Assembly (NCBI GenBank): GCA_964409225.1
Contig: CAYPCM010000004.1
Location: forward strand, 1-58,407
Direction of reading: 5' to 3'
Origin: JACPXH01 sp964409225
GTDB lineage: Bacteria; Patescibacteriota; Minisyncoccia; JACPXH01
DNA: 58,407 nucleotides
The number at the start of each line of letters is the position of its first letter. Positions within the stretch are counted from its first letter, which is position 1. A program made the position numbers and the translations under genes. Under the pieces are notes generated by a model. It did no database searches and had not been told where the DNA came from. It worked only from the letters and a program-made list of their open reading frames with translations. Positions 15,466 to 23,873 of the stretch are shown in pieces.

Positions 15466-17976
15466 ATGGAGGACTTCCCAAAAGCATACACGCCAAAAGA
15501 CGTCGAGGCTAAGATTGCGCGACTCTGGGAAGAATCCGGATTTTTTAACCCGGATAACCTGCCCGGAAAACGCCGAAAGACCTTTTCCATGGCGCTCCCG
15601 CCGCCCAACGCCACGGGCGTTTTACACGTGGGACACGCGGTCATGCTCGCGATTCAAGACATCATGGTGCGCTTTCACCGCATGGCCGGCCTCAAAACGC
15701 TGTGGCTGCCCGGAACAGACCACGCCGCCATCGCCACCCAAAACGTAGTGGAAAAACAACTGTCCAAAGAAGGACTCACGCGCGCCAAACTCGGCCGCGA
15801 GGCATTCCTCAAGCGCGTGGAGACCTTTATTGAAGAATCAAAGAACACAATCCGCAGCCAAATCCGCGCCATGGGCGCGTCGGTGGATTGGTCCAGAGAG
15901 CGCTATACGTTAGACAAGGGACTTTCGACCGCGGTTACAGAAAGTTTTGCCCGTCTTTACCACGATGGTTTGATTTATCGCGGCACTAAGGTTGTCAACT
16001 GGTGCCCGCGCTGTCGATCCACGCTGTCGGATGACGAGGTGGAATATAAACCAACCAAAGGCAAGCTATATTTCATCAAGTACGGTCCCTTTACGCTCGC
16101 GACCGTCCGCCCCGAGACCAAACTGGGCGATACGGGCCTCGCCGTGCATCCGGCTGACAAACGATACCAGAAGTATGTCGGCAAAAATATCAAGATCAAG
16201 TCCGTTGACGGCGAAATTTCCCTCAAGATCATTGCCGACAAAACGGTTGATCCGGCCTTTGGCACCGGCATCATCAAGGTAACGCCGGCGCACGACTTCA
16301 CCGATGCCGAAATCGGCGCGCGCCATAAGCTCGCATCACGCCAGGTTATCGGCGAAGACGGCCGGATGACCAAACAGGCAGGCGCCTATGCCGGACTCAC
16401 CGTCAAAGAGGCCCGCGAGAAGATCGTGGCAGGACTCCAGAAACTGGGACTGATCGAAAAAGTCGAGGATTACGAACATAACCTCTCGGTCTGCTACCGG
16501 TGCGAAACGCCCATCGAACCGCTGCCGTCTTTGCAGTGGTTTGTCGCAGTCAATAAAAAAATCCCCGGCCGCAGCAAAACCATAAAGCAGCTCGCGACCG
16601 ATGCGGTCAAATCCGGCGCCATCAACATTATCCCCGCTCGCTTCTCTAAAATCTACTTTCACTGGATGAAGAACCTGCACGACTGGACCATCTCGCGGCA
16701 GATTTGGTTTGGGCATCGGATTCCGGTGTGGTACAAACAAAAAACAAAAAATCAAAAATCAAAAATCAAAAATGACACCGCGTGTCATAGGGATCTCGAG
16801 GTTTACGTCGGCGTTAAGCCGCCGAAAGGCGACGGCTGGGAACAAGACCCGGACACGCTCGACACCTGGTTTTCTTCGGCGCTGTGGACATTTTCGACCT
16901 TGGGCTGGCCGGATAAGACCAAAGATCTCAAAACGTACCACCCGACCACGGTGATGGAAACCGGCTACGACATTTTGTTTTTCTGGGTCGCGCGCATGAT
17001 CATGATGTCCGCGTACGCCCTCAAAGAAGTGCCGTTTCGAACAGTGTACCTGCATGGGCTCGTGCGTGACAGTGCGGGTCGAAAGATGTCAAAGTCGCTC
17101 GGCAACGTGATTGACCCGCTCGAAATGGCGGAAAAGTACGGCGCTGATGCCACGCGCCTCGCGCTAACGATTGGCGCCACCCCGGGCCTCGACACAAAAC
17201 TGTCAGAGGCAAAAATCGCGGGCTTTCGCAACTTCTCAAACAAGCTCTATAACATAAGCCGCTTCACTTTCCTCACTGTCAAACCCGGCACCATCGTGCC
17301 GAAGTCGCCGCGGCCGCGCACGCTGGCCGATCGCTGGGTTATTTCGCGCCTAGAGCGGGTCCGCCAAGACGCCACAGAACATCTTAAAGCATTTAGATTC
17401 TCTCAAGCTGGCGAGATGCTCCGCTCCTTCACGTGGGATGAATTTGCCGATTGGTACGTCGAAATCGCCAAGATTGAAGGCGGCAAAGGCGCAATACTGG
17501 CCCATCTTCTTGCCGAACTCCTTAAACTCTGGCACCCTTTCATGCCGTTTCTCACCGAGCATTTGTGGCAAACAGCGCGCACGCGCGTGAAAGGCCTGCC
17601 GTCTGAACTTTTGCTGATCGCGCCCTGGCCTAGCCGAGAGCGCCGCTTTATTAATGAGAAAAGTGAAAATGACTTCGCGGTTTTGCAGGACGTAGTTACG
17701 GCATTACGCCGCCTGCAACGGGAAGCGCGTTTGCCAGCCGACTTGTCCGCTGAAAGCTTGCTGAAGGCGGAAGCATCTGCGGCGGCAATTTGCTACGCTG
17801 GACCCCAGACCAAGTTACTGCGCCAACACGAAACGCTCATGAAGCGGCTAGCTCAACTCAACGCCCTGGAAGTATTCCCCGGGGGCGCCCCGCCGCCGGG
17901 CGCAACGTATACCTCTGCATCCGTACACGGAATCCGCATCTACGTACTGATCGCGCCATCAAAATCGCAACATTGA
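15466..17976 (+). CDS. valS: Valyl-tRNA synthetase
   Basis: The 836-residue class I synthetase has the ATP-binding HVGH motif at about 54-57 (GVLHVGHAVM), a CP1 editing domain, the WDWSRE-like VDWSRERYT segment and KMSKS near 541 (GRKMSKSLGNVIDP). A typical anticodon-binding domain follows. It charges tRNA-Val, three isoacceptors of which are in this window. Compared with the usual length (about 880) the C-terminal coiled coil is short. Residues about 423-436 (KQKTKNQKSKIKND) come from an in-frame AT-rich repeat. A TTGCGC/CATAAT pair at 15425/15449 could drive it with an almost leaderless mRNA. Confidence 0.97.
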   Translation: MEDFPKAYTPKDVEAKIARLWEESGFFNPDNLPGKRRKTFSMALPPPNATGVLHVGHAVMLAIQDIMVRFHRMAGLKTLWLPGTDHAAIATQNVVEKQLSKEGLTRAKLGREAFLKRVETFIEESKNTIRSQIRAMGASVDWSRERYTLDKGLSTAVTESFARLYHDGLIYRGTKVVNWCPRCRSTLSDDEVEYKPTKGKLYFIKYGPFTLATVRPETKLGDTGLAVHPADKRYQKYVGKNIKIKSVDGEISLKIIADKTVDPAFGTGIIKVTPAHDFTDAEIGARHKLASRQVIGEDGRMTKQAGAYAGLTVKEAREKIVAGLQKLGLIEKVEDYEHNLSVCYRCETPIEPLPSLQWFVAVNKKIPGRSKTIKQLATDAVKSGAINIIPARFSKIYFHWMKNLHDWTISRQIWFGHRIPVWYKQKTKNQKSKIKNDTACHRDLEVYVGVKPPKGDGWEQDPDTLDTWFSSALWTFSTLGWPDKTKDLKTYHPTTVMETGYDILFFWVARMIMMSAYALKEVPFRTVYLHGLVRDSAGRKMSKSLGNVIDPLEMAEKYGADATRLALTIGATPGLDTKLSEAKIAGFRNFSNKLYNISRFTFLTVKPGTIVPKSPRPRTLADRWVISRLERVRQDATEHLKAFRFSQAGEMLRSFTWDEFADWYVEIAKIEGGKGAILAHLLAELLKLWHPFMPFLTEHLWQTARTRVKGLPSELLLIAPWPSRERRFINEKSENDFAVLQDVVTALRRLQREARLPADLSAESLLKAEASAAAICYAGPQTKLLRQHETLMKRLAQLNALEVFPGGAPPPGATYTSASVHGIRIYVLIAPSKSQH
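16735..16772. repeat. AT-rich repeat scar inside valS
   Basis: Repeats of aaaaatc encode an in-frame Lys/Gln/Asn run in the catalytic-domain region just before NDTACHRDLEVY. The same aaaatcaaaa word appears inverted in the 48417-51257 gene. Confidence 0.75.
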
Positions 17977-17988
17977 ACCTAAAAACTG

Positions 17989-18696
17989 ATGCCCGGCCTT
18001 CCCTTCCTTTCAATATTTGCCGCGTTCGCCTTGAGCGTCGCGTGGCTTGTTTTTTACTTGCGCGAAGACACGCACCCAGAACCAAAGCGGCTGTTGCTCG
18101 CCGTGTTTCTCGGCGGCATGGCCACTGCCCCTGTCGCGATCCTGCTCGAATGCGGGTGGCTCACGTTTCTGGGCGGAGCGTGCGGTGAATCAAGCGGCAC
18201 ACCGACATTTCTTGCCTTTCTCGGATACGCCTTCATTGAAGAAACACTCAAATTCTTGGTGGTCGCAATTGGCGTCAGCCGCTCGAAAGAGTTTGATGAA
18301 CCAGTGGATGCCATGATTTATCTGATTGTAAGCGCTCTGGGGTTCGCGGCGGTCGAAAACATGTTTTTCCTGTGGCGACCATTTACCGAATCAGTAGGGT
18401 TTGGTATACAGGTAGCGGGGCTGCGTTTTGTCGGCGCCACCTTGCTGCATGTGCTTGTCTCGGCAGTGGTGGGCTATTTCTTTGCGCTTGCCATCATCAT
18501 GCGCGAACGGGCTTACGCACTTATAGCTTTTGGGCTTGGGCTTGCCACCATCTTGCACGCGCTTTTCAATTCGCTTATACTCTTGAACAGCCGAACGTCT
18601 CTTGTCTTTCTCGGCCTACTCCTTGTGGCTCTAATACTGGTGGTGGCTGCTTACTTTACTAAGCTCCGTCGCGTTGCCAACCGCACCAACGCTTAA
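17989..18696 (+). CDS. PrsW-family intramembrane protease
   Basis: The 235-residue multi-pass protein carries the PrsW motifs in order: an EETLKF glutamate motif in a TM segment (about 80), AVENMFF (about 123), LLHVLVSAVVGY (about 152) and ILHALFNSL (about 191). PrsW proteases cleave membrane anti-sigma factors or handle damaged membrane proteins. About seven TM helices are visible. It lies 12 nt after valS on the same strand and may be co-transcribed, but this need not imply related function. No anti-sigma factor is nearby. Confidence 0.85.
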   Translation: MPGLPFLSIFAAFALSVAWLVFYLREDTHPEPKRLLLAVFLGGMATAPVAILLECGWLTFLGGACGESSGTPTFLAFLGYAFIEETLKFLVVAIGVSRSKEFDEPVDAMIYLIVSALGFAAVENMFFLWRPFTESVGFGIQVAGLRFVGATLLHVLVSAVVGYFFALAIIMRERAYALIAFGLGLATILHALFNSLILLNSRTSLVFLGLLLVALILVVAAYFTKLRRVANRTNA

Positions 18697-18780
18697 ATCC
18701 CTTAACTCTCGTGAAGTTTCTATGCAATGTGCGTCATTTAACTTTAAACCTTTAAACTTTTAAACCCGTTATACCCCGTT

Positions 18781-19362
18781 ATGTCGCCATCTTTTTTCGA
18801 ACGGCTCACAGGCCTGAGCCAAACCGACGACCAACCAACCGAACCGCAGCAGCCCGTACCCACAACCGCTCCCGCGCCAGCTCCAACTCCAGCGCCGGAG
18901 CCGAGCCCGACCGCGCCGCCGCCGAGCGAACCGCCTTCTGCTCCGACCACGCCGGTGGTCCAGCACTACCCGGCGCAGACGACCGTCCAACCTGTAGTAA
19001 CCGCGAAAAAAGAGGACTGGGTCCAAGAACCAGAAGGGCAACTGACGATCGATGTCTATCAGACGCCTGCTGACATCATCATCAAGTCAACCATTGCGGG
19101 CGTAACACACGACAACCTCGACATCACAATCACAAACGACATGATCACGATTAAGGGCAAGCGCGAGCGCGACGATTCGATCCGCGACGAGGACTACTAC
19201 TACCAAGAATGCTATTGGGGCGCGTTTTCCCGCTCGGTCATTCTGCCGGTTGACATCAAAGCCGACGAATCTGAAGCCATACTCAAAAACGGCATCCTTT
19301 CCATTCGTCTGCCAAAAGCAGAAAGGGAGAAACGCAAGCGTATAGAAGTGAAAACCCTCTAG
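18781..19362 (+). CDS. Hsp20/alpha-crystallin small heat-shock protein
   Basis: The 193-residue protein has an unusually long Pro/Ala/Thr-rich disordered N-terminus (about 20-80). An alpha-crystallin domain follows (DVYQTPADIIIKSTIAGVTHDNLDI to SRSVILPVDIKADESEA) and ends with the signature LKNGILSIRLPK. Small heat-shock proteins hold unfolding clients. The Pro-rich arm is likely a spacer or client-binding region. The gene is preceded by repeats of tttaaacttt and followed by a 12-bp GC hairpin, so it is monocistronic. Confidence 0.9.
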   Translation: MSPSFFERLTGLSQTDDQPTEPQQPVPTTAPAPAPTPAPEPSPTAPPPSEPPSAPTTPVVQHYPAQTTVQPVVTAKKEDWVQEPEGQLTIDVYQTPADIIIKSTIAGVTHDNLDITITNDMITIKGKRERDDSIRDEDYYYQECYWGAFSRSVILPVDIKADESEAILKNGILSIRLPKAEREKRKRIEVKTL

Positions 19363-19374
19363 CGACATTCCCTT

Positions 19375-19402
19375 ACCAACCCCGCCCTCCGGCGGGGTTG
19401 GT
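19375..19402 (+). terminator. Hairpin after the Hsp20 gene
   Basis: ACCAACCCCGCC and GGCGGGGTTGGT form a 12-bp perfect stem with a CTCC loop. Confidence 0.7.
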
Positions 19403-19479
19403 ACTATATGGGCAATGATGAAGCGATTTAGACCGGATCGGCGTCGCGGCTCTGCTTACCGCTACCGCAGCGCATCCAT

Positions 19480-19596
19480 ACCGTCTGCTGACGATCGCTA
19501 GAAGACGGTACAAAAACAACTGAATCACTCCCACTATACCAACACGTCCGATGTGCTGTACCATCTCCTGACGATCGCTAGAACACGTCACAGAAA
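19480..19596. promoter_or_regulatory. Paired GACGATCGC repeats next to the PaaX-like gene
   Basis: Two units of the form (stem)-ctGACGATCGCtAGAA-(stem) lie at about 19481-19520 and 19557-19595. A related unit (TTCTggCGATCGTC) lies at 20221-20248 on the other side of the gene. The first has arms CCGTCT/AGACGG and the third ATCATCTT/AAGATGAT. They may be operators or terminators. Confidence 0.55.
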
Positions 19597-20154
19597 CTAC
19601 AAATCAAAGTGCTGCCGGAGTGCCTGGTTGCAGTCGATGCTCGAGACCTCCAGGTAATGCACGTATCGTTCGACGCCGTAGCATGCGTTGAGGAACTCGA
19701 CGGCCTCGCGGCATGGGTACGGCGTAATGAAAACGCTCCGCTGCAGTTGATGGAATTCAAGCTGTCGGAGCCTCGCCCGGAGCGCTGCCCGAGCTGCCCT
19801 GCGTTCCTCGGGGATGTCAAAGATGATCATCCGCCACTGACCGTCCCAACGGCCTGGCTTCCTGGGCGTGAGCTCGGCGAGACGGTACTGCACGAGCCGC
19901 TGCCGGCCGCGGTCTGTCATCACGACGGTGATCTCACGAGCCCGTTTCCGGAACCGCACCAGCCGCTCGGCACGCAGCCGATAGAGCGAGCGGCGCATCG
20001 CCGCGGGCTGATAGCGTCGCCGGCGTACGAATGGCTGGAGTGCGAATGCTAACCCTGGCAGGGCGGCCAGTGTCACCACGAACGCACCAGCGGCGAGCAC
20101 CCCGAGGATGCCCCTGGTGAGCTCACCGTACCGTCTCGGTGCTTCATCGACCAT
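19597..20154 (-). CDS. PaaX/Cas2-like wHTH protein with membrane anchor
   Basis: The 185-residue product (ATG 20154) has an N-terminal hydrophobic helix (GILGVLAAGAFVVTLAALPGLAFAL). A winged-helix-like stretch follows (AAMRRSLYRLRAERLVRFRK... VMTDRGRQRLVQYRL). The C-terminus is a Cas2-like ferredoxin fold (QWRMIIFDIPEERRAARAAL, then the LEFHQLQRSVFITPYPC strand). This is the architecture of the PaaX-like proteins common in Patescibacteria and often labelled Cas2. No cas1 or CRISPR array is near. It may regulate transcription from the membrane; the flanking GATCG repeats are candidate sites. Confidence 0.75.
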   Translation of the reverse strand: MVDEAPRRYGELTRGILGVLAAGAFVVTLAALPGLAFALQPFVRRRRYQPAAMRRSLYRLRAERLVRFRKRAREITVVMTDRGRQRLVQYRLAELTPRKPGRWDGQWRMIIFDIPEERRAARAALRARLRQLEFHQLQRSVFITPYPCREAVEFLNACYGVERYVHYLEVSSIDCNQALRQHFDL

Positions 20155-20220
20155 ACGTCTTGTTGATCCCCCGAACGCCTGATGCCAAATATGATACAAG
20201 ATATATGCCCATCTACTATA

Positions 20221-20252
20221 TCATCTTCTGGCGATCGTCATAAGATGATAGC
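20221..20252. promoter_or_regulatory. Third GATCG hairpin, upstream of the PaaX-like gene
   Basis: ATCATCTT and AAGATGAT arms enclose ctggCGATCGTCat, resembling the two units downstream of the gene in inverted orientation. It lies in the promoter region of the minus-strand gene. Confidence 0.5.
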
Positions 20253-20290
20253 GGTATGCACCGTCGTTCAACCGAGCGCAGCTCGCGGCT

Positions 20291-20830
20291 TCACCGTCCG
20301 CCAGATCTCGGGCGACACGTCAGGAGCACCGCGGCGAGTATCGTCGCGCTGACGAGAATCGGAAACCACACCGGCGCAAACCACGGCACCGGCATCAGGA
20401 ACAGAACGTCGGGAGTGGTAAGCGAGGCGGGCCAACGCACCGTGGCCCACAGCCCGACGTAATACACAAGATCCCAAATCGCGAACGTCCAGAGAAAAAT
20501 TGCCCAGCGCTCGCGGCGAGTGGACGCCGCGAGTAACGCAATGGTTGCGAGCATCACGAGCGTTGCGGCTTCACGAAAAAATTCGATTATCAACAAGCGC
20601 CCGGAAATTTTCCCCAGCGCTTCAATATTCTGAACAAGTGCGGGGTCGGCAAACCCGACCGCCGCGCGCAAGTACACGACCGCCGCCGCCTCCACAAACC
20701 CAAAGGCGAACCCAAAGAGTGTCGCAAAAACGAGAGTTTTCGGCGATATGGCCAGGCCGCTCCGCCGCCAGACAAGATAGGCGACGAATGGAATGATGGC
20801 CACTAGATTAACCCACCAGGGTTGAGCCAT
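20291..20830 (-). CDS. Hypothetical multi-pass membrane protein, 179 aa
   Basis: The product has about five hydrophobic helices and a conserved-looking WTFAIWDLVYYVGLWATVRWP segment followed by LFLMPVPWFAPVW. The region resembles uncharacterised bacterial membrane proteins. I cannot assign a role. The start codon and first eight codons (MAQPWWVN) lie inside a 25-bp sequence that is repeated 141 bp upstream on the other side of a palindromic element. The upstream regulatory region was therefore altered by that insertion. Confidence 0.7.
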   Translation of the reverse strand: MAQPWWVNLVAIIPFVAYLVWRRSGLAISPKTLVFATLFGFAFGFVEAAAVVYLRAAVGFADPALVQNIEALGKISGRLLIIEFFREAATLVMLATIALLAASTRRERWAIFLWTFAIWDLVYYVGLWATVRWPASLTTPDVLFLMPVPWFAPVWFPILVSATILAAVLLTCRPRSGGR

Positions 20831-20977
20831 GGAAATGCAACAAAGAAATAAGGAACCCGGGGCGCCTCACTTCGGCCTCGCACGTCCCTCGACGCGGCTC
20901 GGGACAGGCTCGGCCGCGGCGCCCGCGAAAAGCCAAGCAGTTGGCTTTTCGCCCCACCAGGGTTGAGCCATGGAAAT
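20812..20977. mobile_element. AAGCAGTT-hairpin element, copy 2, flanked by 25-bp direct repeats
   Basis: A 116-bp palindrome-rich segment (20837-20952) is bracketed by two exact copies of a 25-bp sequence (20812-20836 and 20953-20977, beginning CCCACCAGGGTTGAGCC). The right end of the element is exactly the hairpin GCGAAAAGCCAA-GCAG-TTGGCTTTTCGC (20925-20952). The upstream part shares GTCCCTCGACGCG...CTCGGGAC with copy 1. It sits 7 nt from tRNA-Leu. Confidence 0.8.
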
Positions 20978-20984
20978 ATAACGG

Positions 20985-21066
20985 TGCCGGCGGGAGGACT
21001 CGAACCCCCATGCCTTGCGGCACATGGTCCTAAACCATGCGTGTCTACCAATTTCACCACGCCGGC
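20985..21066 (-). tRNA. tRNA-Leu (anticodon TAG)
   Basis: The minus strand shows acceptor GCCGGCG/CGCCGGC, an anticodon loop TTTAGGA, a long variable arm (TGCCGCAAGGCA) and T arm GGGGGTTCGAGTCCTCC. The long variable arm and anticodon identify it as Leu. Confidence 0.95.
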
Positions 21067-21136
21067 TACTCAACAAATTATGTTCACATTCTACCCACCA
21101 AAACCCCTTATTTCAAGCCAAAAACAGTCATTCCTA

Positions 21137-21165
21137 TTGACTTACATATATAATGTTAGTATAAT
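21137..21165 (+). promoter_or_regulatory. Near-consensus promoter of the 21275-23776 operon
   Basis: TTGACT, a 17-nt spacer and TATAAT (21160-21165). The leader is about 100 nt and carries a Shine-Dalgarno. Confidence 0.8.
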
Positions 21166-21274
21166 CTAGAACGAATCGTCCTGACAACTGCGGAGGGCAG
21201 CCAAAACAGGACGAGCGCTCGTTGACAGTAGAATACGGGAAAAACAAAAGGGCTATACGGCCCAGGAGGGAATA

Positions 21275-21997
21275 ATGGCAGACGCACGAAGGGAGGACCG
21301 CAAACCAACGACGCCCAATATAGACCTAACGTGGTCAAACCCTGAGCTTGCGCCGGACAACACGTACTCCACGACTCTCTATATTTTCGTGGGTGGGTCA
21401 TGGATGAACGGGTTGCCGGATCGAGCACGCTTCCGTGTGGACGGCGCCGATTGGTACGATCCGGTACCGATATTCAACCGGAGAGCATCAAAGCCGCTTA
21501 CCAACCTTCTCCCGGGCAGCCATTGCCGCATCGAGGTGGAAGTGCGAGGTCTCATCGTGGAACGCCTCCTCCTTGTGCCGCCGCTACCGAAACAGAAAAC
21601 GACCGAGCAGGAAAGGAACGAGCGGGCCATCGCCGATCTCGAACTTGATACCAAACTGGCGGGGGCCGAGCGGGCGAATCAGGAAGCTCGCCGCGCGCCT
21701 CCACCAATCATTCCGAAACTTTCGGTCGAGCCGCTCGGGTTCAAGCCGAATCTTCGGTTCATCGTCCACCTCACCGATCACGAGATCCGCGGGACGGCTG
21801 GGAAGGTTGAGGTGAGCACACGCGCTGACCCTACCCTCTTCGAAATCGTAGAGGTGGATAGCTCTGGTTCTACTATTTGGCCCCCAAGGGATGCCTCGGC
21901 AATTACGTTCCCAGACAAACGTCGCACATACCGATTCCGGATTGCCGGAGCCGACCTCAAGGACAAAGAACGCACCTGCGAGTGCGTCGTTTCCTAA
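21275..21997 (+). CDS. Hypothetical protein, 240 aa (operon gene 1)
   Basis: An aggaggg Shine-Dalgarno precedes ATG 21275. The product appears to have two beta-rich segments separated by a charged helix. The N-terminal one (about 15-105) reads ..YSTTLYIFVGGSWMNGLPDRARFRVDGADWYD.. and suggests an immunoglobulin-like or carbohydrate-binding sandwich. The helix (about 110-150) is EQERNERAIADLELDTKLAGAERANQEAR. The second segment runs about 155-240. There is no signal peptide. I do not recognise the family. It is the first gene of a three-gene operon with strong promoter and terminator. Confidence 0.65.
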   Translation: MADARREDRKPTTPNIDLTWSNPELAPDNTYSTTLYIFVGGSWMNGLPDRARFRVDGADWYDPVPIFNRRASKPLTNLLPGSHCRIEVEVRGLIVERLLLVPPLPKQKTTEQERNERAIADLELDTKLAGAERANQEARRAPPPIIPKLSVEPLGFKPNLRFIVHLTDHEIRGTAGKVEVSTRADPTLFEIVEVDSSGSTIWPPRDASAITFPDKRRTYRFRIAGADLKDKERTCECVVS

Positions 21998-22014
21998 AAG
22001 AAAGGGAGGGTGCT

Positions 22015-22638
22015 ATGGCAGAAGCAAAAGGCACGACGCCTGCCAGTGGTCTAGGCGTGCTCGGCCACTGGGTAACCGGAATCTTCGCGACCCTCGCCGC
22101 CATCATCGGCATCAAGGGTCTCGATGACATCCGCGATAAAATCCGCGACGTGGCCAAACGGCAGATGGAGAACCTGAGGACAGACCGGCACATCTACGAG
22201 CGAACGCTCGGGAGAATGACCGCGGAGGGAGGTGAATGGGCTCGGTACGCTACGATCTTGGAGCAACGACGCCGAGTTGCTGAACGCGATCCATTTGTGG
22301 AAAACCGACAGGTGGCCCTTATAACCGAACTGCTCAAGGGCAGAACCGAGGATGAGCAGCTCGAGACAATGCGGGAACTCGCCCTCATGTCGAAACTAGA
22401 GTTCGAGGCGAGACTCCGCAGTGTGGAGGACAATAGGACCGGAGAAGTGATCCGGGCCGCGAAACACGCAGCCCGAGAGCTCCGGCCAATCGTCCAAGAG
22501 GTCAATCAACGTCTCAAGCGACGAGTACGAGCGCGCAACCGTTGGCAACGCCGACATCCGCTTCCTCGGACGGGTGCGGAGCGACGGCGATACATCATCC
22601 GGCGGGAGGGATTCTTCCGCTGGCTGATAGGAGGATAG
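22015..22638 (+). CDS. Hypothetical coiled-coil protein with one TM helix, 207 aa (operon gene 2)
   Basis: The start is set by aaagggagggt before ATG 22015, 17 nt after the previous stop. One hydrophobic helix lies at about 14-34 (GVLGHWVTGIFATLAAIIGI). A long charged helical region follows (about 40-165) with heptad-like spacing, then a very basic C-terminus (RLKRRVRARNRWQRRHPLP). The shape suggests a membrane-anchored scaffold facing the cytoplasm. The function and family are unknown. Its neighbours are a beta-rich protein and a multi-pass membrane protein, so the three may form one envelope complex. Confidence 0.6.
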   Translation: MAEAKGTTPASGLGVLGHWVTGIFATLAAIIGIKGLDDIRDKIRDVAKRQMENLRTDRHIYERTLGRMTAEGGEWARYATILEQRRRVAERDPFVENRQVALITELLKGRTEDEQLETMRELALMSKLEFEARLRSVEDNRTGEVIRAAKHAARELRPIVQEVNQRLKRRVRARNRWQRRHPLPRTGAERRRYIIRREGFFRWLIGG

Positions 22639-22642
22639 CACC

Positions 22643-23776
22643 ATGCGAGGATTCCTAAGAATCTTGTACCGGCTTCTCTTCCGCGACATTCGTAAAACGT
22701 TAAAGCTGCTGCGTCGGTTGACCGGACTCACGCCGCATCAAATCCGGACCGAACTGTGGCCGCGCGCCCAGCTCTACTGGCATCGGCTCGTAGGGGCCAC
22801 GATCCGCTTTGTGCTCTTCCCCCTGGTTTTCTTTATCGGGGGGGGTCTACTCGGCGGTGTCTCGCCCCTTGCGAAAGACCTGCTCGTGGGGTTTGGAACG
22901 CTGTTCGCGGTCGTTCCCTTCTTCTACTTCCTGCAGCGTGCAGCACTCCTCGGGATCGTGGTGCCGATACTCTTCGAGGCGTCGCGCGCCGGCGATCTTA
23001 TCGTCGGCGAGGCGCTCGCGAAGCGATTGGAACAGTACGGACGTAACATGGCGGGGGTCCTCGCGAGCGAGTTCGTGATCGGACTCATCGTCTGGATCGC
23101 CCCGCTCCATGAACAGCCGCGCTATCTACTCTGGCTCATCATCGCAGCGCTCGCCTACGCCATGTGGGCCCTGTGGACTGGAGGCGTAGGATTCTGGAAG
23201 AAGGTGGTGCGCTGGGTCCCAGCGGCGGTCATCGCGTTCATATTCCTCGCGATGATTTTCCCGGGCGTTCCTCGCGTGTTGGGCTACGCCCGGCAAAGCA
23301 TCAACGACTCCATCAACTGCACCCTGCCAGGCGCGAACTGCCCGAGGCCGCCAGCGCCCAGAGAGAAGTTCGAGGTACGGTACCCGCCTGTGGCCCAGGC
23401 GAGCATCTCGGCGATATCGGGAGAAGGAATGATCTTTCTCAAAGGCCTGCCCTACTTCCCGACGCCGAACGCCCTCCAACCAGGCCAGTGCGCCCGGGTG
23501 TGGATAGAGGGGGCGGTCCAGCCCGGGTGGGAACATATCCCGCTCGACCGAAGGCCGGTGCTGGAGCGGCTGTACCTTGACGGCCTCAAGAAAGGCCGGA
23601 ACCCAATCTTGGACGAGACCGAAATCGTCGTGGGTGAAACGCCGTACCGCTTCGACCCCGCGACGCTCGAGGCCTCTGTTTGTAACAACTCGACCAAACC
23701 CCAGTACGTGGCCTTCAAGACCAACGGCTGGGGCGGAAGCGAGGACTCGCTGACGGTGAAAATCACGCCGCAGTGA
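22643..23776 (+). CDS. Hypothetical membrane protein, 377 aa (operon gene 3)
   Basis: It begins 4 nt after the previous stop with a gaggat ribosome-binding site inside that gene. The N-terminus is basic. Roughly six hydrophobic helices occupy about 50-220 (e.g. FVLFPLVFFIGGGLLGG and PAAVIAFIFLAMIFPGV). An extracytoplasmic domain of about 150 residues follows and contains two CxxxxxxC-like positions (NCTLPGANCP) and later cysteines. The family is unknown. Tight spacing indicates strong co-translation with the coiled-coil protein. Confidence 0.65.
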   Translation: MRGFLRILYRLLFRDIRKTLKLLRRLTGLTPHQIRTELWPRAQLYWHRLVGATIRFVLFPLVFFIGGGLLGGVSPLAKDLLVGFGTLFAVVPFFYFLQRAALLGIVVPILFEASRAGDLIVGEALAKRLEQYGRNMAGVLASEFVIGLIVWIAPLHEQPRYLLWLIIAALAYAMWALWTGGVGFWKKVVRWVPAAVIAFIFLAMIFPGVPRVLGYARQSINDSINCTLPGANCPRPPAPREKFEVRYPPVAQASISAISGEGMIFLKGLPYFPTPNALQPGQCARVWIEGAVQPGWEHIPLDRRPVLERLYLDGLKKGRNPILDETEIVVGETPYRFDPATLEASVCNNSTKPQYVAFKTNGWGGSEDSLTVKITPQ

Positions 23777-23809
23777 GCCGCAAAAGGAGGTGGTTCTTTC
23801 GGAAACACG

Positions 23810-23846
23810 CCGCCCCGATGGCAATGCCATCGGGGCGGTTTCTATT
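23810..23846 (+). terminator. Strong intrinsic terminator of the three-gene operon
   Basis: CCGCCCCGATGGC and GCCATCGGGGCGG pair perfectly around AAT, followed by tttctattt. A nearly identical stem follows tRNA-Gly at 39574. Confidence 0.85.
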
Positions 23847-23873
23847 TCGATTCTGTCTTACCGAGTATTAAGG

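Noticed and set aside
18744..19041. Gly/Arg-rich minus-strand frames
   Set aside because: Antisense of the Pro-rich arm of the Hsp20 gene; low-complexity reflects that arm.
19480..20252. Possible CRISPR with Cas2
   Set aside because: Only three unequal repeats, no spacer regularity and no cas1; the protein has the PaaX-like layout with a TM helix.
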